From Magallana angulata (Eukaryota > Mollusca > Bivalvia > Ostreida > Ostreidae), in contig NC_069116.1 in NCBI RefSeq assembly GCF_025612915.1, positions 41,447,090 to 41,511,089 of the forward strand: a stretch of DNA of 64,000 nt, read 5' to 3'. The translations under genes were made by a program, and so were the position numbers. The notes under the pieces were generated by a model. The model saw only the letters and a list, made by a program, of their open reading frames with translations, did no database searches and was not told the origin of the DNA. This document shows, piece after piece, positions 1 through 12,576 of this stretch; the first letter of the stretch is position 1, and each line of letters starts with the position of its first letter.

Positions 1-2075
1 ATGTAATAGAGAGGCTGAGTAGTTTTCAAAGAACATACCTCTATGTATGAAAATTCTAGTTCTGCATCCATTGTTGTTACCCTGACAGCAAAACTCTTGC
101 CCCCACCAGCCTGGCTAGAGGCCTTCTTCATATTTACAAACGGCATGTTGCCAGCACACTATATATGGTCAGAATCCCTTAATCCTCCATGTTAAATCTC
201 TGTTAAGACAATTCAGCATACAATTAAAATCACTGTTATTGAATTTGGGCAAGATTAATTTACTGCTTGATGACCCAGTACTCTCTGAGCTTTGTGTGTC
301 TGTTAATCACACAGCTTATCAATCAATCATAAAAACAGCTGGTAAAGTTTGATAACAATTTCTTCCAAGACTATCCCTTTAGATGCTCTTGTAAATTTGT
401 GTTTTGTATACACCATACTTTCATGATCAAAGAATTAAATTAAATTGAAAACCCAGATAGACTGATTCATTATTTGTATTTGTGTAGAACAGATATTCTC
501 TGAAAAAGACTAAAAAAAAACTACAAACAACTTAATATTTATGATAAAATATAGCACAGTACGTTGTCCCCCAATCACCAACATATCTTAGACTTTTGGG
601 GGTCTAAATATTGTTTGTTCATATATCTAAGGCCAGATCTAGTTAGTAACTGATTTCACAGTGTAAAATTGGTGCTGAATCCATCATGACATAGCACTGA
701 TTTGATATATATTTTTCCTGTACTTTATGACTGTAAGGGAATCAAAATTTCCTTGACATTCCATTTGAAATTTTATGAAAAGTAATCCCAAAACATATGT
801 TCAATTTAATATCATTTTAAAGAGGAGGTAGAGTACAAAATATATGCCTCGATCTCTTCTCACAGAGACTGTAAGCTACAATCATTCTGGATATATCTTA
901 TTTACTGTTTAGCTGTCAAAAATGGGGGAAAAACTTCAAAACACTAAGTTATTTATAAAAAGCACAGTTAAAAATTTTTCAGAAAGATGTATGATTTTTT
1001 TCATTTACTAGCTAAAGATCTTGAGCTTAAAGTCATTTTATTATATACTGATGAACTTTACTGCAAAAACATATCAAAGTACAAGTGAAGAAGAAATGTA
1101 TAATGATCTTGAACTCATACTTGGACTGTCCCAACCTAGAAAGAATAATCTTACCGAGACCAGGCTACACTCGGGTCACAGTAAGAATTCGTCCCATTTA
1201 CTTTTAATGTAGCAGCCGCGAAGCGGATCTGCTTCATGTCGATTCTAAGTCTGTTAAAAATAATCTGCATTGTAGGTATTTGAGACCAATCATATGAAAA
1301 TTTAGGCAAGATACAGCGCGATATAATTTTTTAATTTGCTACAAAGCAAGTACATGGTACGAATTCTATTGTTAAACCTGGTCTGTAGGACATCTGTCAT
1401 TTTAACGATAGAACATTCTATCTAGTCCCAACCATACTTAAACAGGGTGGAACAAAAATTTTGAACTAAACTAAATTTACATTTATCTAGAGTTCAAGGC
1501 GGAACCCTTAAGTACCCAAGACCAAAATAAAACAACATATTCACAAATGAATGCATAAATTTGGAACACACCCATTTGACTCAGCCACAAAAAAATCCAA
1601 GAAGGGACCGCCCATACTGCATTCAGAGAAGTCTACTCTATAACTTTCAGTCTTTAGACGATATCGTTATTGAAATCAAGATACTCTAATAATAGCCAAA
1701 GTTTGGCTTCCAAACTTACTATAATCAAATAAAAAAGAGCATTGTATACAACAAGTGGAGAACAACAATCCCTGTTTTACAGACTGTCATTATTTTTTCT
1801 TTTTAAACTGTCGGAACAGAAACTAAAAATATAAATTAAATATCAATACCTTGCTCTTGAGCATGAAAAAACTCATAATCATTGTAAGTCACTCCAAAAT
1901 TAAGTTAGCATAGTTTTTCTAACATTCCATACAAGGTTTTAAAAGTTTCAACGTTAGTAAGGTGTTTTATGACTAATGAGTCTCTGTCGCTTATCTAAAC
2001 GCACAAAAGATCAAGATTGAACTCTGAAATTGTAAACAGGAAGTTTTGGTTTCTTTGGAGCATGCGTAAAATTTA
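1..2075. other. Intergenic region upstream of RPA1, no gene recognised
   Basis: AT-rich sequence without a coding region I can defend. A short open stretch at 1081-1212 (+) reads like protein for about 40 residues, with an acidic start (STSEEEMYNDLELI), but I found neither convincing splice partners nor a family match. It may be an exon fragment of an upstream gene or chance. No tRNA, rRNA or large repeat was noticed. Confidence 0.5.
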
Positions 2076-2083
2076 GCGGGAAA
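2076..2083. promoter_or_regulatory. E2F-type site in the RPA1 promoter (GCGGGAAA)
   Basis: GCGGGAAA (reverse complement TTTCCCGC) lies 50 bp upstream of the RPA1 start codon. It matches the core E2F recognition sequence. E2F control of replication genes, including RPA subunits, is established in animals, so a role in S-phase expression is a reasonable inference. There is no TATA box here, unlike at the secreted-protein genes further along. A five-codon upstream open reading frame including its stop (2090-2104) lies between this site and the start codon. Confidence 0.5.
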
Positions 2084-2132
2084 TTGCTGATGGTTGTGGA
2101 ATAAAACTTCGCCAACGAAAAAGAAAGGAAAG

Positions 2133-3167
2133 ATGTCTAACCCTACTCTTAGTTCGGGAGCGCTTGAGGTAGTGTCTCGAATTAAGAACTCTTATGAAAC
2201 AAAGATGAACTGCATGGTTTTTTTTAAAAATATTTCTATGTATTGTTATTTAGAATACAGCAATTACTGCCTAAAATTTTTTGTAGTCTTAAATATGTTG
2301 ATTTGCAATTTGAATGAAGGGCATACGTGTCCACTTTCTGAAAAAAAGGTTGGAATAGTGTAATTTCCTGTATAGTTTGATGGATCTCATTTCTCATTGA
2401 CATTTCAGGCTATTATCAACGGACAAAATTTTGATAAACCAGTACTTCAAGTTATTGTAAGTTATGTTGTATTGATTATATTTGTTTTCATTCATTTGAA
2501 TAACATGTTGTGTGGTTTTTTTCAAAGAGACATTGGATTTTATTCTCTTGAATGCTTATCATTTCAAATACTTTGTTTAAGAATATATTGTCAGTCAATA
2601 TTTTTGAATATTTATTCATGTTTATCATACATTTTTTTAATAACAAATGAATTGTAGAGCTCCAAGAAGATAACGGCCCAGGGGTCTAGTGCAGACAGAT
2701 ACCGATTGTTGCTCTCAGATGGAGAAGTCAGTTATTCACGTAAGTTTATGGGAATAATGATAAAAAAATTTGTTTTACACTGTTTTTACAGTATTTCTAG
2801 GCTTATGCTATTGCCATTGCCGTGTACGAATGTCAGACACCTCGGCCCAACGACACCTCGGCCCCAGGACACCTCGGCCCCAGGACTCCTCGGGCAAAAC
2901 GGGTCGGCCCAAATTTTGAGACACCCCGGCCCAAGCAAAAGACATCTCGGCTCAAGCAGAATTAAAATAAAATATCAATGATTTTCATGTTTTATTTATA
3001 TTTTATTGAATATAAATTATATGATATATATAATTTGTATAAATTAAAAAAATATTTGTGTTAGTTAGCTGTATATTTACAATCTTCCCCCCGCGCACAT
3101 GGGCACACGACACACCTGTTGAGTATATCTTGTATATTATGTGTTAGTTAGCTGTATATTTCCAATC

Positions 3168-3200
<33 letters not shown>

Positions 3201-6200
3201 CGCACATGGGCACACGACACACCTGTTGAATAGATCTTGTATATTCTGTGTTAGTAAGCTGTATATTTCCAATCTTGCAAGTTAATGTTCCATGGTCTTA
3301 TACGCAAATGAATAAAACCATGTCTAGATAAACAAAGCAGCAATATTCTCACCCTGTTTATTAAACTTAAATCATGAATTATTCAGTTTTTTACTTTGTT
3401 TAAGAATGTGATAAACTTAACAAAAATGATCCAAGGTTAAGAAAAAAGGATTGTGTTTACTGTTTATAAATTCTGCTTTTCATTTTCAAAAAAAAAATAA
3501 TTGACTAGTCATAATTTAAAAAAATATTGCAATAATTTACACCAGAAACATTAGAAATGCTTCTAGTATATCCACTTTTAAGAGTCTATTAAATTCATTA
3601 TTTTTAATTAACTTTTAGTTAAATTTTGGGACACGTAATAATAATATAATACATTGTCAATTAAGGAACAAAGTAGGTATGTTAGTCTATTAGAAAAATA
3701 CGTATTGTAAGATACTGGATGAAACTTTTATCATCAAAAAATTGTATTGAATTAATTATGTCTTTATGAGTACAAGAACATACGTTCGACTGTCTATCAA
3801 ATATTTAAGAATCATTGTTTCCGAAGTTTGGGCCGAGGTGTCTTGTACACATTTTTAAATAAAAATTTCTGTGGGCCGAGGTGTCTTGTACATGGGCCGA
3901 GGTGTCAATAGTTTTGGGCCGACCCGTCTGGGCCGAGGTGTCAACCGCCCTGGGCCGAGGTGTCGTTGGGCCGAGAAGTCCGTCTACCCCGTGTACCCAG
4001 GGATACAAAGTCATGCAAGCAATAATCAATGACGCTTTTGCCCCTTGGCAAGTAAATCACAATTTACCGTATTTTTCGGAAATTAGGTCGATACTTTTTT
4101 TCCTGACTCGTGGACCTCGCCCTATTCATCGCTTTGCCCAATTTATGTTTTGGTTTTTTTTGGTTGGAAAATTTGATAAGAAATTTTGCAAAAATTTATG
4201 CAACCCTCATATAAAATCATGAGTGTTTACTATAATACTGCTTGAATACCTGTGTAAAAATCGTATGGATTTTAATCAATATACTGTAGTAATTTATCAT
4301 TTTAACAAAATTAAATGTAAATAGATTTATTTCTTCTTACATTTCTTACTTAGATCACTGACTGAATCATCTTTCGATCATTATTATATGTTGTCATGCA
4401 TTTTGATCATGTGCTTACGATAAACAGGAAATCGATTTCGCGTGTTAAAAGTAAAATGAGAACCGTACAAAGGGTAATTACGGGGGAAAATATCGTCGGG
4501 TGGAAATAAAAAAAAACCCAATTTGTTTTCATAATAGAATACATGAACAAGTTTTTTTCTGTATATTCAACATAAAACATTCGATGAAATTTTAGCCAGG
4601 TGTCTCTGAAATCAGTCTGGGTAGCGCTTACTTTGTTTATACACAGTTGAACTCTCGGCACGTGCTACTCATGCCCGCAGGCTTCAATAAGATCAGAGGT
4701 TGACTCGTGTGTATATACACAGTAAAAAGTCACACAGAGACACAGGGTGGCATTTGCTACCGTAGTCATGCCTCCAGGCTAGGTTACTATCCCCTGGTTA
4801 ACACCAGTTTGTACACATGGCAGGGAAGTAATAAAAAACGATCTTAAATTAAAACAGGCCGTACTGAATTAATTGGTTTGAAAATTTTGATGCAATTTCA
4901 GACATTTTCTTACGATGTTTTCAAGAAATACATTTTATTTCCCTTTTGTTTAAAACTGTGAAATAAGATTAAAGGATACTCTATGATAAAGTTATTGGTT
5001 TGAACCATTTATTCATTAGAACTAGCGGTAATTTTTCGACCAATTCTTCGAAGTCGACCTATTTCTACTTTTTTTTATTTTTTGACTAAAAATGGCCTCC
5101 TTCGCCCAATAAACCGTATCGGCCTAATTTCCGAAAAATACGGTATGTTAAATTCGATGGAAAAACCCTATAAGTGTAGCACGTTTGCAAAATCCAGTTG
5201 TCTGAATTATATGATGTACTGCAGAACAAAAATGTTTGCTGGACATTATTTTTAAAGTGCGTCTGAATAAAGTTGCAGCAGAAATATTTTCGATAATGTT
5301 TATTGAAAAACATTGATAAAGAAAATGCATTTTCAGATGCTATGTTGGCCACACAGCTGAACAGTTTAATGGATGGAGAGTTGGACAACTTGGCAGTGAT
5401 ACAGGTGGACAAGTACCTGTGTAACACAATACAGGGAGACAGGTAAAAACAACACCTGCAACCTGCTAACAGTTGAATAAGTAACTATAGTCACTGAATG
5501 TACATGTTTTCTGTCAGTGCATTTAAAAAAAAAACCACAAGAATGAATGATTGATATGATGAGACATGTATATGGAATAGCTACTGCAATATTTTATGAG
5601 AATATTTATTTTATAATAGAGGATTGAAAGAAATTCCAGCTGACTTCACTCTTTTTATATGTTCCACTGCAGTGTGAATGTAATCTACAGTTTATTGTAT
5701 TACTTATTTTTATTGATGACTTTTGTAGGCGTGTGATGATCCTATTGGATTTGCATGTGTTACAGCGTGGGTCAGAAGTGGGACAGAGGATAGGAAATCC
5801 TCAGCAGTACAAGGCTGCAGCAACACAGGGCACCACTGCCGAACACAGTCAGTTCATGATTTACATTATATGAATAGGTTCTGTTTGGGAGGGTGACTAA
5901 CAGTTGAAATTGACAGTCCAAGAAAATCATTGTCATCTGAAGAAACCAGAGGCTGACATTGGTTTTCGAGGGACGTTAGTTTCAACTGTTGCAATTCCAG
6001 ACAGGCACCATTTATTTTATTATACTGAATGTCCTAATTTTAAAGAAAACTTTACTGCTCTTAAAGTTTTTATGTGAATTCTAGGGAATCCTCAGCAGTA
6101 TAAGGCTTCAGCATCAAAGGGCACCACTGCTGAACACAGTCAGTTCATGAATTTCATTATAAAAATAGTGGCTGTTTGGGAGCTTTTACTGCTTTTAATT

Positions 6201-9200
6201 TTTTTACGTTAATTCTACTGCGAGCTGTACATGCATAATTTACGCACATGTAACAATTTGTTGTGTTACCAAAATGTTGTCAAATGTGTTGCTAATGCTG
6301 AGGGTTATAGAACGGATTATTAACTGCATCTTTACCAATTAAATTTCAGTATTTAACATGAAAGTGTAAAAAAAAAAAAAAAACCAGCATGTCAAACTTA
6401 TGATAGAATCTCCAAACATTTACATTATTATCAAGATTTTTAACTTATCTTGAATTATTTTAGTAAATTATTGTTATCACTTTGTACTTTTTCTTTTAAA
6501 TCTGCTAAAGTAATTGGGTGCTCAGTGATTAATTCAACTTCCAAAAGATTTTACTACTATCATTAAGTTCATTATACATGTAATTGATTGATTAACAACT
6601 ACCAAAAAAAGTTATGTTATTTTATTAACTAGCAAATATATATTTCAGATTCTGCACAATGTCCACCACAAATGCCAAAACAGGAGGGAGGTGGTCAAAG
6701 CTTTATTGGTATGAGCTTCAGTTCATTAGTTCTTTGCACACTGTACAATTCTTGCTTCCCAGTTGATGCTATGAACTAAACTTTACTATTTTTTTAGGCA
6801 CTGTATCTGACAAGCAGGTTAACAACAATATCAAGAAAGGTATTTACAAATTTGATGGAAAAAAGTTTATTGTGGACTTTGTGGAAAGAGAGTTACATGT
6901 CTCAAAAATAGCACTGGCCTTCATTTTTATTTATGTAAAAGATCTTATTATATTGGATATTATGGTCATGTATATACCTATTTATTATATTTATGAGAAA
7001 GTGGTTCACTTCCTTAATTTTGTTAATCACATTGAATTATAATGATTTTAATTTATTGTTACAGAAAACATGAATGGAAATTCAAAGGGAGGTTACTCTT
7101 TAAAAACAAATAATTCGGGTGGTACTCCAGGCGGAACATCCAGAGTACATAAAATTGACAGCCTCACTCCTTATCAAAACAGGTATAATAAAAAAATTAT
7201 TCAAAGAAGTGGAATATGTATATGTACTGTAACTACAATACAACTACAAAAGTTACATTTATATGTATGTAGATCACCAAAATTCACTGTGTTGCTTGAC
7301 ATTAATCTGTCAACATAAAAGTGAATATCAAACTCAAAAGTTCAACAACAAAAGTTTTAAATTACTCAAATTCTGATGGCTTTATAACTTTTTTATGAAA
7401 CTTTTTATGTTTCAGGTGGAAAATTAGGGCTCGTGTCACACAGAAGAGTGGAATTCGAACCTGGTCAAACTCAAGAGGGGAGGGCAAACTTTTCAGTGTC
7501 ACCCTAACAGATGATTCTGCAGAGATTCGAGCCACTGGATTCAATGATGCTGTTGATAAATTTTATGAATTGCTGGAAGTCAACAAGGTATAAAAACTCT
7601 AACCATACTCTTTGGTAAAATTCAGATACAGTAGTGTACTGAAGCATATTGTATAAAAGCATTTTTTCTTGGTACTTTGAAGGTCTTGTTTGTGGGTATT
7701 TATAGCCAAGTGATATTATTTCTTGCAGTTCTGGCTTTAAGGCTTACTTGTAAATATTAAGATCACAATAACTTGTTAACTTTGTAATGATACTTAAAAT
7801 AAAAATTATTGCAATTATGATTTGGCATTTGTAGGTGTACTACTTTAGTAAAGCCACTCTGAAGACAGCAAACAAGCAGTATACAACAGTTCAGAATGAC
7901 TACGAAATGACCTTTAACCCAGACACCATTATTGAACCATGTGATGATGATAGCAGTCTACCTACCATGAATTTCAACTTTGTCAAAATCAATGAGCTTG
8001 AAAGCAAGGCTCCAACCTCCCTTATTGGTGAGTACGAAGTCCAATTTCCCTTCCATATAAAAATAACAGAAATATGTGTGTGGTAGACATTGTTATAAGC
8101 ATAAATATGCAAGGTACCTGTACCAGAGACCTGATAAGAAAAATAAAACATTTGTACATACTTCACTGAATAATTTCCTCAGATGTGATTGGAGTGGTTA
8201 AGAACTGTGGGGATGTGACCACCATTATCGGCAAACAGAGTCAGAAGGAGATCACCAAGCGTGACCTCCAGATAGTGGACCAGTCAGGAATGTCGGTCAA
8301 TCTTACACTGTGGGGAGCGGATGTGAGTACAGTGTTAGGATGCTTGCTAACAGATGTCTTATAGACATCTATAAATAGAGGGAAAAGGCCATTTTTATTT
8401 GGAATTTAAAGATTTTTTTTACAATTTTAAGATTTGTTTACCTTCCATGTGAAATCTTGTAGGCTCAACAGTTTGATGGTTCAGGTCACCCGGTCATTGC
8501 TGTGAAAGGCGCAAAGGTCTCGGATTATGGAGGTAAGCTTGTTTTAGGATTTCTCATTATGTATATAGATGTACAGGCAATTAAGGTGGTGGTACAAATT
8601 TCACATACCTTTGTTTAGGTTGGTGGGGGAGGGCATGTACAATGAGATTTAGTATTAATGAGAATTGAATGGAAATTAGGTTTATTGTTTTGGTCTCTTT
8701 AGGACGATCCCTTTCTGCTATGGCCTCCAGTCAGATCATCCACAACCCCGACCTGCGGGAGGGACACATGCTGAAGGGCTGGTTCGAGCATGATGGTCAC
8801 AATATGGACTTCCACGGCTACAAGAATGACGGAATGGGAGGTGGTGGGGGAGGTGAGGGTTTTTCGCTCGACTTTGATCTTGCCCATTAAGTTAAGGCAC
8901 ATACACCCTATAAACATTTTTTGTGTTTCTGTGTTATCTGTGGGCATCTTTATTCAAGGGAAAGTTTTTCTGAAGAATCTTACACATTGCAAAGACAAAT
9001 CAAGCAGAAACTTATTTGACGGATTAAGATTAAAATAGACCAAGATATTTGATGTTGCATGTATTAAAGGATGAGTAAAGGGAATATTTCTACTTTTAAA
9101 AACGTGTATCAGTTGTTTATTGTATGTAATGCTTGTTTGTTTCTACAGGTTCAACAAACTGGAAGTGCTTTGCAGAGATCAAGTCTGAAAACATTGGTGC

Positions 9201-11026
9201 AGATAAACCAGAATATTTCACTACCAAAGCTACAGTTCTCTTCTTGCGCAAAGAAAATTGCATGTACCAGGTAAGGATGATCATTTGCATGAAGAACTGT
9301 TAATGAAACTCTTTACATTGCACAATAAAAGAAGGTTTTAAGTGTCATGGTACTTATATACATGTATGTCCATGTTGCATGTCCATGCAGTGAGTTACAT
9401 TTGCTTGCAGAATAGCTTTGTGACATTATTTGTAATGAATTCGAGTATTCATAAAATCATATTTAGCATTACATAATAGCATGTATCTTCCACATTTAGT
9501 GTAAGTTTCAAGAAATTAATTTTTCTTCAGCATAACTGGTTTTCAAAGATTCTTTGGAAAATAAACTTCATAAACCCAATTTGTACATATTTTAACAATA
9601 TTAAGTTTTTCCCCTCAAAAAAGTCCATTTTCTTGATTTGCATTGAAACATTATTAATTGGCAATCTGTTTTGAAATAGTCCATTTAAAGTTGTATTCTT
9701 TCTCTGTTTTCCTAGGCATGTCCTACAGAATCCTGTAATAAGAAGGTTGTTGACCAGGGCAATGGGATGTACAGATGTGAGAAATGTGCTAGGGAGTTCC
9801 CCAACTACAAGTGGAGGATGATTTTATCTGTAAGACATTATCAGTTTATTGATGGACGATGAATTGTTTTCATAAGAGGTGTCAATTATTTTTTCTCTTG
9901 TTTTGATTCATATTTGCTAGAAAGCAAAGTGGGTCAAAGTAATTTGTTTAAATGTTTGTCTAAAGTTTATTGGGAGATAAATTAATTATTTTTTAAACAT
10001 TTAAAATTTTTTGGTATGAATAGTTTCAACTGTAGATCATAAGTTTTTGTCAGTAGGCAGCCTGATTTTTATGTTAAAATTCCAGCACTGCACACCCTTG
10101 AAAGTATATTAATACCTTAAATTTCATGCAATTTTTTTATGAAATGTTTGTAATTGATTTTGTTGTAGGCTAACCTAGGAGACTACTCAGACAACCAGTG
10201 GGTGACTTGTTTCCAGGAGTCTGCGGAAGCCATGCTGGGGATCAAAGCTGATGACCTCGGTGCTCTCAAGGACTCTGTAAGGATTAACACTCGTGTCTAT
10301 CCTGAGCTGAAAGCCCAAATGAGCTTTTCTGATCATGTTTTGTCTGTCATTCGTCTCTCTGTCTATTTATACAGAATCTACATGTATAATACTACATTGT
10401 CCAGATATTTTGTATTATGACTCCATTAAGCTAATTTCATCATGCCTATTGTTGCTCATGTGAATGAAGTGGCCCATTGGCCTCTTGTTTGAAATTTTCT
10501 TCAATATCAGTGTTTCATATGCAAGTAATATTTCTCTCTCTTATTTTTTAGAATGAGCAAGCATTTGATCAAGTGTTCACAGATGCTTGTTTTAAATCCT
10601 ATATTTTTAAGTTCAGAGCAAAAGTGGAAACTTACAATGTAAGTAAAATGAAAGTCATCTTTCTCTAGTGAAGAAAGAAAGTTTTCTTCATTTTGAATTT
10701 GTTTTTTAAACCGAAAAATGTGCAGGTGTATGTACCTAAATGTTTATAGGTCTTGCACTAAAATAATGCATATATTCATAAAAGAATGTTTTTAAAAAAG
10801 AACAGCAATTTACAAGTTTATACTATGGAAAATTACAATTGGTTTCTCATGGAAATTTTTTAAATCCATGGCTGTGTTTTTTTATTTAAGTAAGAATAAC
10901 CTCTATATCGTTTCTAACTTACAGGATGAAAGCAGATTGAAAACTGTCACAATGAATGCAAGCACCATAGACTTTAAAGAGCAATCGCAAAGGTTGATAG
11001 AGGAGATAAAGAAGTTACAAATGTGA
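2133..11026 (+). CDS. RPA1: Replication protein A 70 kDa DNA-binding subunit (RPA1), 18 exons, 622 aa
   Basis: Largest subunit of the nuclear single-stranded-DNA-binding heterotrimer, acting in replication, repair and checkpoint signalling. Exons: 2133-2168, 2409-2456, 2658-2739, 5337-5442, 5729-5847, 6649-6708, 6798-6839, 7065-7182, 7416-7587, 7835-8027, 8183-8322, 8463-8532, 8703-8852, 9149-9270, 9716-9829, 10169-10276, 10552-10638, 10925-11026. All introns are GT-AG and phases close to one 1869-nt frame; human RPA1 is 616 aa. Domains in order: N-terminal OB fold DBD-F (about 1-120, with RYRLLLSDG and MLATQLNSL), a Gly/Asn/Gln-rich linker (about 120-190), DBD-A (about 195-305, [14 protein letters not shown]), DBD-B (about 310-430, keeping the ssDNA-stacking Trp in TLWGAD) and DBD-C (about 445-622) with a four-Cys zinc ribbon (CPTESC ... 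CEKC). The first in-frame ATG is at 2133. Intron 3 (2.6 kb) holds two inverted-repeat elements. A possible in-frame alternative exon lies at 6085-6138. Confidence 0.97.
2828..3990. mobile_element. Foldback-like element with tandem GACACCTCGGCC arms, in RPA1 intron 3
   Basis: The left arm (about 2828-2962) carries the motif GACACCTCGGCCC four to six times. The right arm (about 3828-3990) carries the reverse complement GGGCCGAGGTGTC repeatedly. The order inside the arms also matches, including a CGGGTCGGCCC variant in each. The interior is AT-rich with a separate tandem repeat and no transposase-like frame. Inverted arms made of short tandem repeats are typical of foldback elements; superfamily unassigned. 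Confidence 0.65.
3056..3275 (+). repeat. Tandem repeat of about 100-120 bp with a poly-C tract
   Basis: About two and a half copies of a unit reading TGTGTTAGTTAGCTGTATAT, then TTCCAATCT, a C-run, CGCGCACATGGGCACACGAC and CACCTGTTGA. The C-run is 6 bases in the first copy and about 29 in the second (3171-3199), so copy length differs by slippage. It lies inside the foldback-like element. Confidence 0.75.
4067..5143. mobile_element. TA-flanked DNA transposon relic, 28-bp inverted ends, in RPA1 intron 3
   Basis: The ends are 28-bp inverted repeats starting CCGTATTTTTCGGAAATTAG (4067-4094 and the complement at 5116-5143) with one mismatch, flanked by TA on both sides (4065-4066 and 5144-5145). 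A TA duplication suggests the Tc1/mariner superfamily, but no transposase frame is visible in the 1.08 kb, so it is probably non-autonomous. It lies just downstream of the foldback-like element. Confidence 0.65.
6085..6138 (+). other. Duplicated, in-frame candidate alternative exon of RPA1 (54 nt)
   Basis: This segment repeats the 3' half of RPA1 exon 5 (5729-5847) and part of its downstream intron: both read NPQQYKA, then TTAEH, then the same GTCAGT donor and the following TTCATGA. It has its own acceptor (TTCTAG) and donor. It is 54 nt long, starts and ends in the phase needed between exons 5 and 6, and contains no stop. Inclusion would add 18 residues to the flexible linker after DBD-F. 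It could be a used cassette exon or a decaying duplicate; the sequence alone cannot tell. Confidence 0.6.
10301..10490 (+). mobile_element. Short internally deleted copy of the AGCTCACCTGAGCT family in RPA1 intron 16
   Basis: It begins CCTGAGCTGAAAGCCCAAAT and ends with GTGGCCCATTGGCCTCTTGT. These are the 5' and 3' ends of the 4.4 kb repeat at 39718-44100, joined here by only about 190 bp. The intervening TTTTGTCTGTCATTCGTCTC matches the TCCGTCGTCCGTCTGTCC stretch of the long copy. Confidence 0.65.
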
Positions 11027-11971
11027 ATATGACTTCCTTTTAACAGTGCTAGCTATGTTGCCATCAGAATTGGTTGAAGATGTACATATTTTGTAAAGCT
11101 GCAATTTTACAGTTCCATGCCCGAGATGGAACTGTAAAACATTGAAAACAATTGTTTATAGATGTACATTTGATAATCTTGTTACATTATGACCCATAGC
11201 TGATATTGAGATGAGGTTTTTTTCTTCTTCTTTTTTTAAGCCTGTAGAATAATTGTTTGAGATCATGTATAACATTATTTTGAAAGGGCATTTCCTTCTG
11301 TTTATGTGCTTAAAAGATTACAAACAATGTACAGTGGCATAGTGTTTGTTCTTTATCTGTAGTGATGGTCCTTGTACATGTATTTTGAAAAGACATCTCC
11401 TACTGTTATACGTGTACAGGTATAAGATTAAAAGCAATGGAAAGTAGCATGCTTTTTTGTTCATTATCTGTAGTGATGTCAGTAGTATTTGACATGTATA
11501 TTTATTACAACATTGAACGTCTGAAAATTGTATCATTTGAGGATGTTAATGCTGTTTGGGTTGTATTTTGTTTTAACTTATAGACATGCATCTCAAAACC
11601 ACATCATTGAAATACACAAGATGTAAATAAATACTACGATAATTGTAATTGACTATTTTAAAGGTTGAAGACTTTGCTGACCACAAAAATGAAAAATACT
11701 TTGCATTGAAAGATGTTTATTTGAACAACTGATAAACAAAACAGAAAATAATAAACAAATGAAACAGTGAGATGTTGTTAGTGATTTATACATGTACTAT
11801 ATTACAATATTATAAAAAGATGATTAATTGGATGAATAAAAACACTTGTTCTATGTACTCTTATCATTAATCTTCACCTAAGTGTTTAAATAATTTGGAA
11901 AGATAATTTTGATCACAATTGTTTCTCGATGAGAAAAGGAATACAAATGTATGAACACAACTTGTGGTATG
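11027..11971. other. RPA1 3' untranslated region and convergent spacer
   Basis: RPA1 and the next gene converge here. A candidate RPA1 poly(A) signal, AATAAA, is at about 11626. An imperfect internal duplication (about 11282-11370 and 11390-11480) repeats the pattern of ATTACAAACAATGTACAGTGGCAT followed by TTTGTTC and ATCTGTAGTGATG. No coding region was seen. Confidence 0.5.
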
Positions 11972-12576
11972 TTATGATTGCATATCATCCACACTGAATC
12001 CCTTTGTTATCCTGGAAAAGTCTTTACTGAGTGATTTGATGGATTGCAAGGCTTCTCTTGTGGAGATTGGTTTCACGTGGCTTGTTCCCTCCAAACCTTG
12101 TCTCTTGGCGTCAAGTGCAAGAAGATGGCTAACTTTGGTGTTAATTCTTGAACACTCCTCGCTTCTTTCTTGTATTCTTCGAAGCCTTTCTGTTTCATAA
12201 ACCTAAGAAAAGGTACAAAACATCTTAAAAATAAAACAAAAATGTAAATGACATGACAAAAAACTCGCGATAAATATCAGTTTAATTAAGTCAAAACGTT
12301 AATAATTTCATTATTTTCTGGGGGTTTTTTAATGCTACCATGGAAGAAAATGTATGGGTGTTTAGTGAACAGTAAACTGCAAAGTCTTTTGGAACAAAAA
12401 ATTGGCGATTATTTTTAACTCACCTTTCGCCTCTCTTCTGCATTTTTCTGTTTTGCCGCCATCTCTTCTTGTGTAGTTTCATGTCTTTCATAATTCAAAA
12501 GTCGTGTTGGAGGTTTGGAATTAACTGGGGAACTCATTTCTACTTCGAATGAGGCATATTTATCACTGGTCTCCAT
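11972..12576 (-). CDS. Small stathmin-like coiled-coil protein, 2 exons, 128 aa
   Basis: Exons 12424-12576 and 11972-12202 (minus), joined in phase 0 by a 221-bp GT-AG intron. The N-terminus (ASFEVEMSSPV) resembles the stathmin opening in which FELxLSP precedes the helix. Residues about 34-64 (TTQEEMAAKQKNAEERRK, then YETERLRRIQER) match the stathmin helix pattern LEEIQKKLEAAEERRKSHE. Stathmins bind tubulin dimers and promote microtubule disassembly. The protein is shorter than stathmin (149 aa in human) and its C-terminal half (REALQSIKSLSKDFSRITKG) does not look like the second tubulin-binding helix. It could be a diverged stathmin-domain protein or an unrelated charged helix. The gene is real by splice, phase and start; the family is moderate confidence. 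It shares a 93-bp promoter with MTFP1. Confidence 0.7.

Noticed and set aside
1021-1212. Possible exon with STSEEEMYNDLELILG
   Set aside because: Protein-like for a stretch, but no acceptor/donor pair or neighbouring exon could be matched; mentioned only as part of the upstream spacer.
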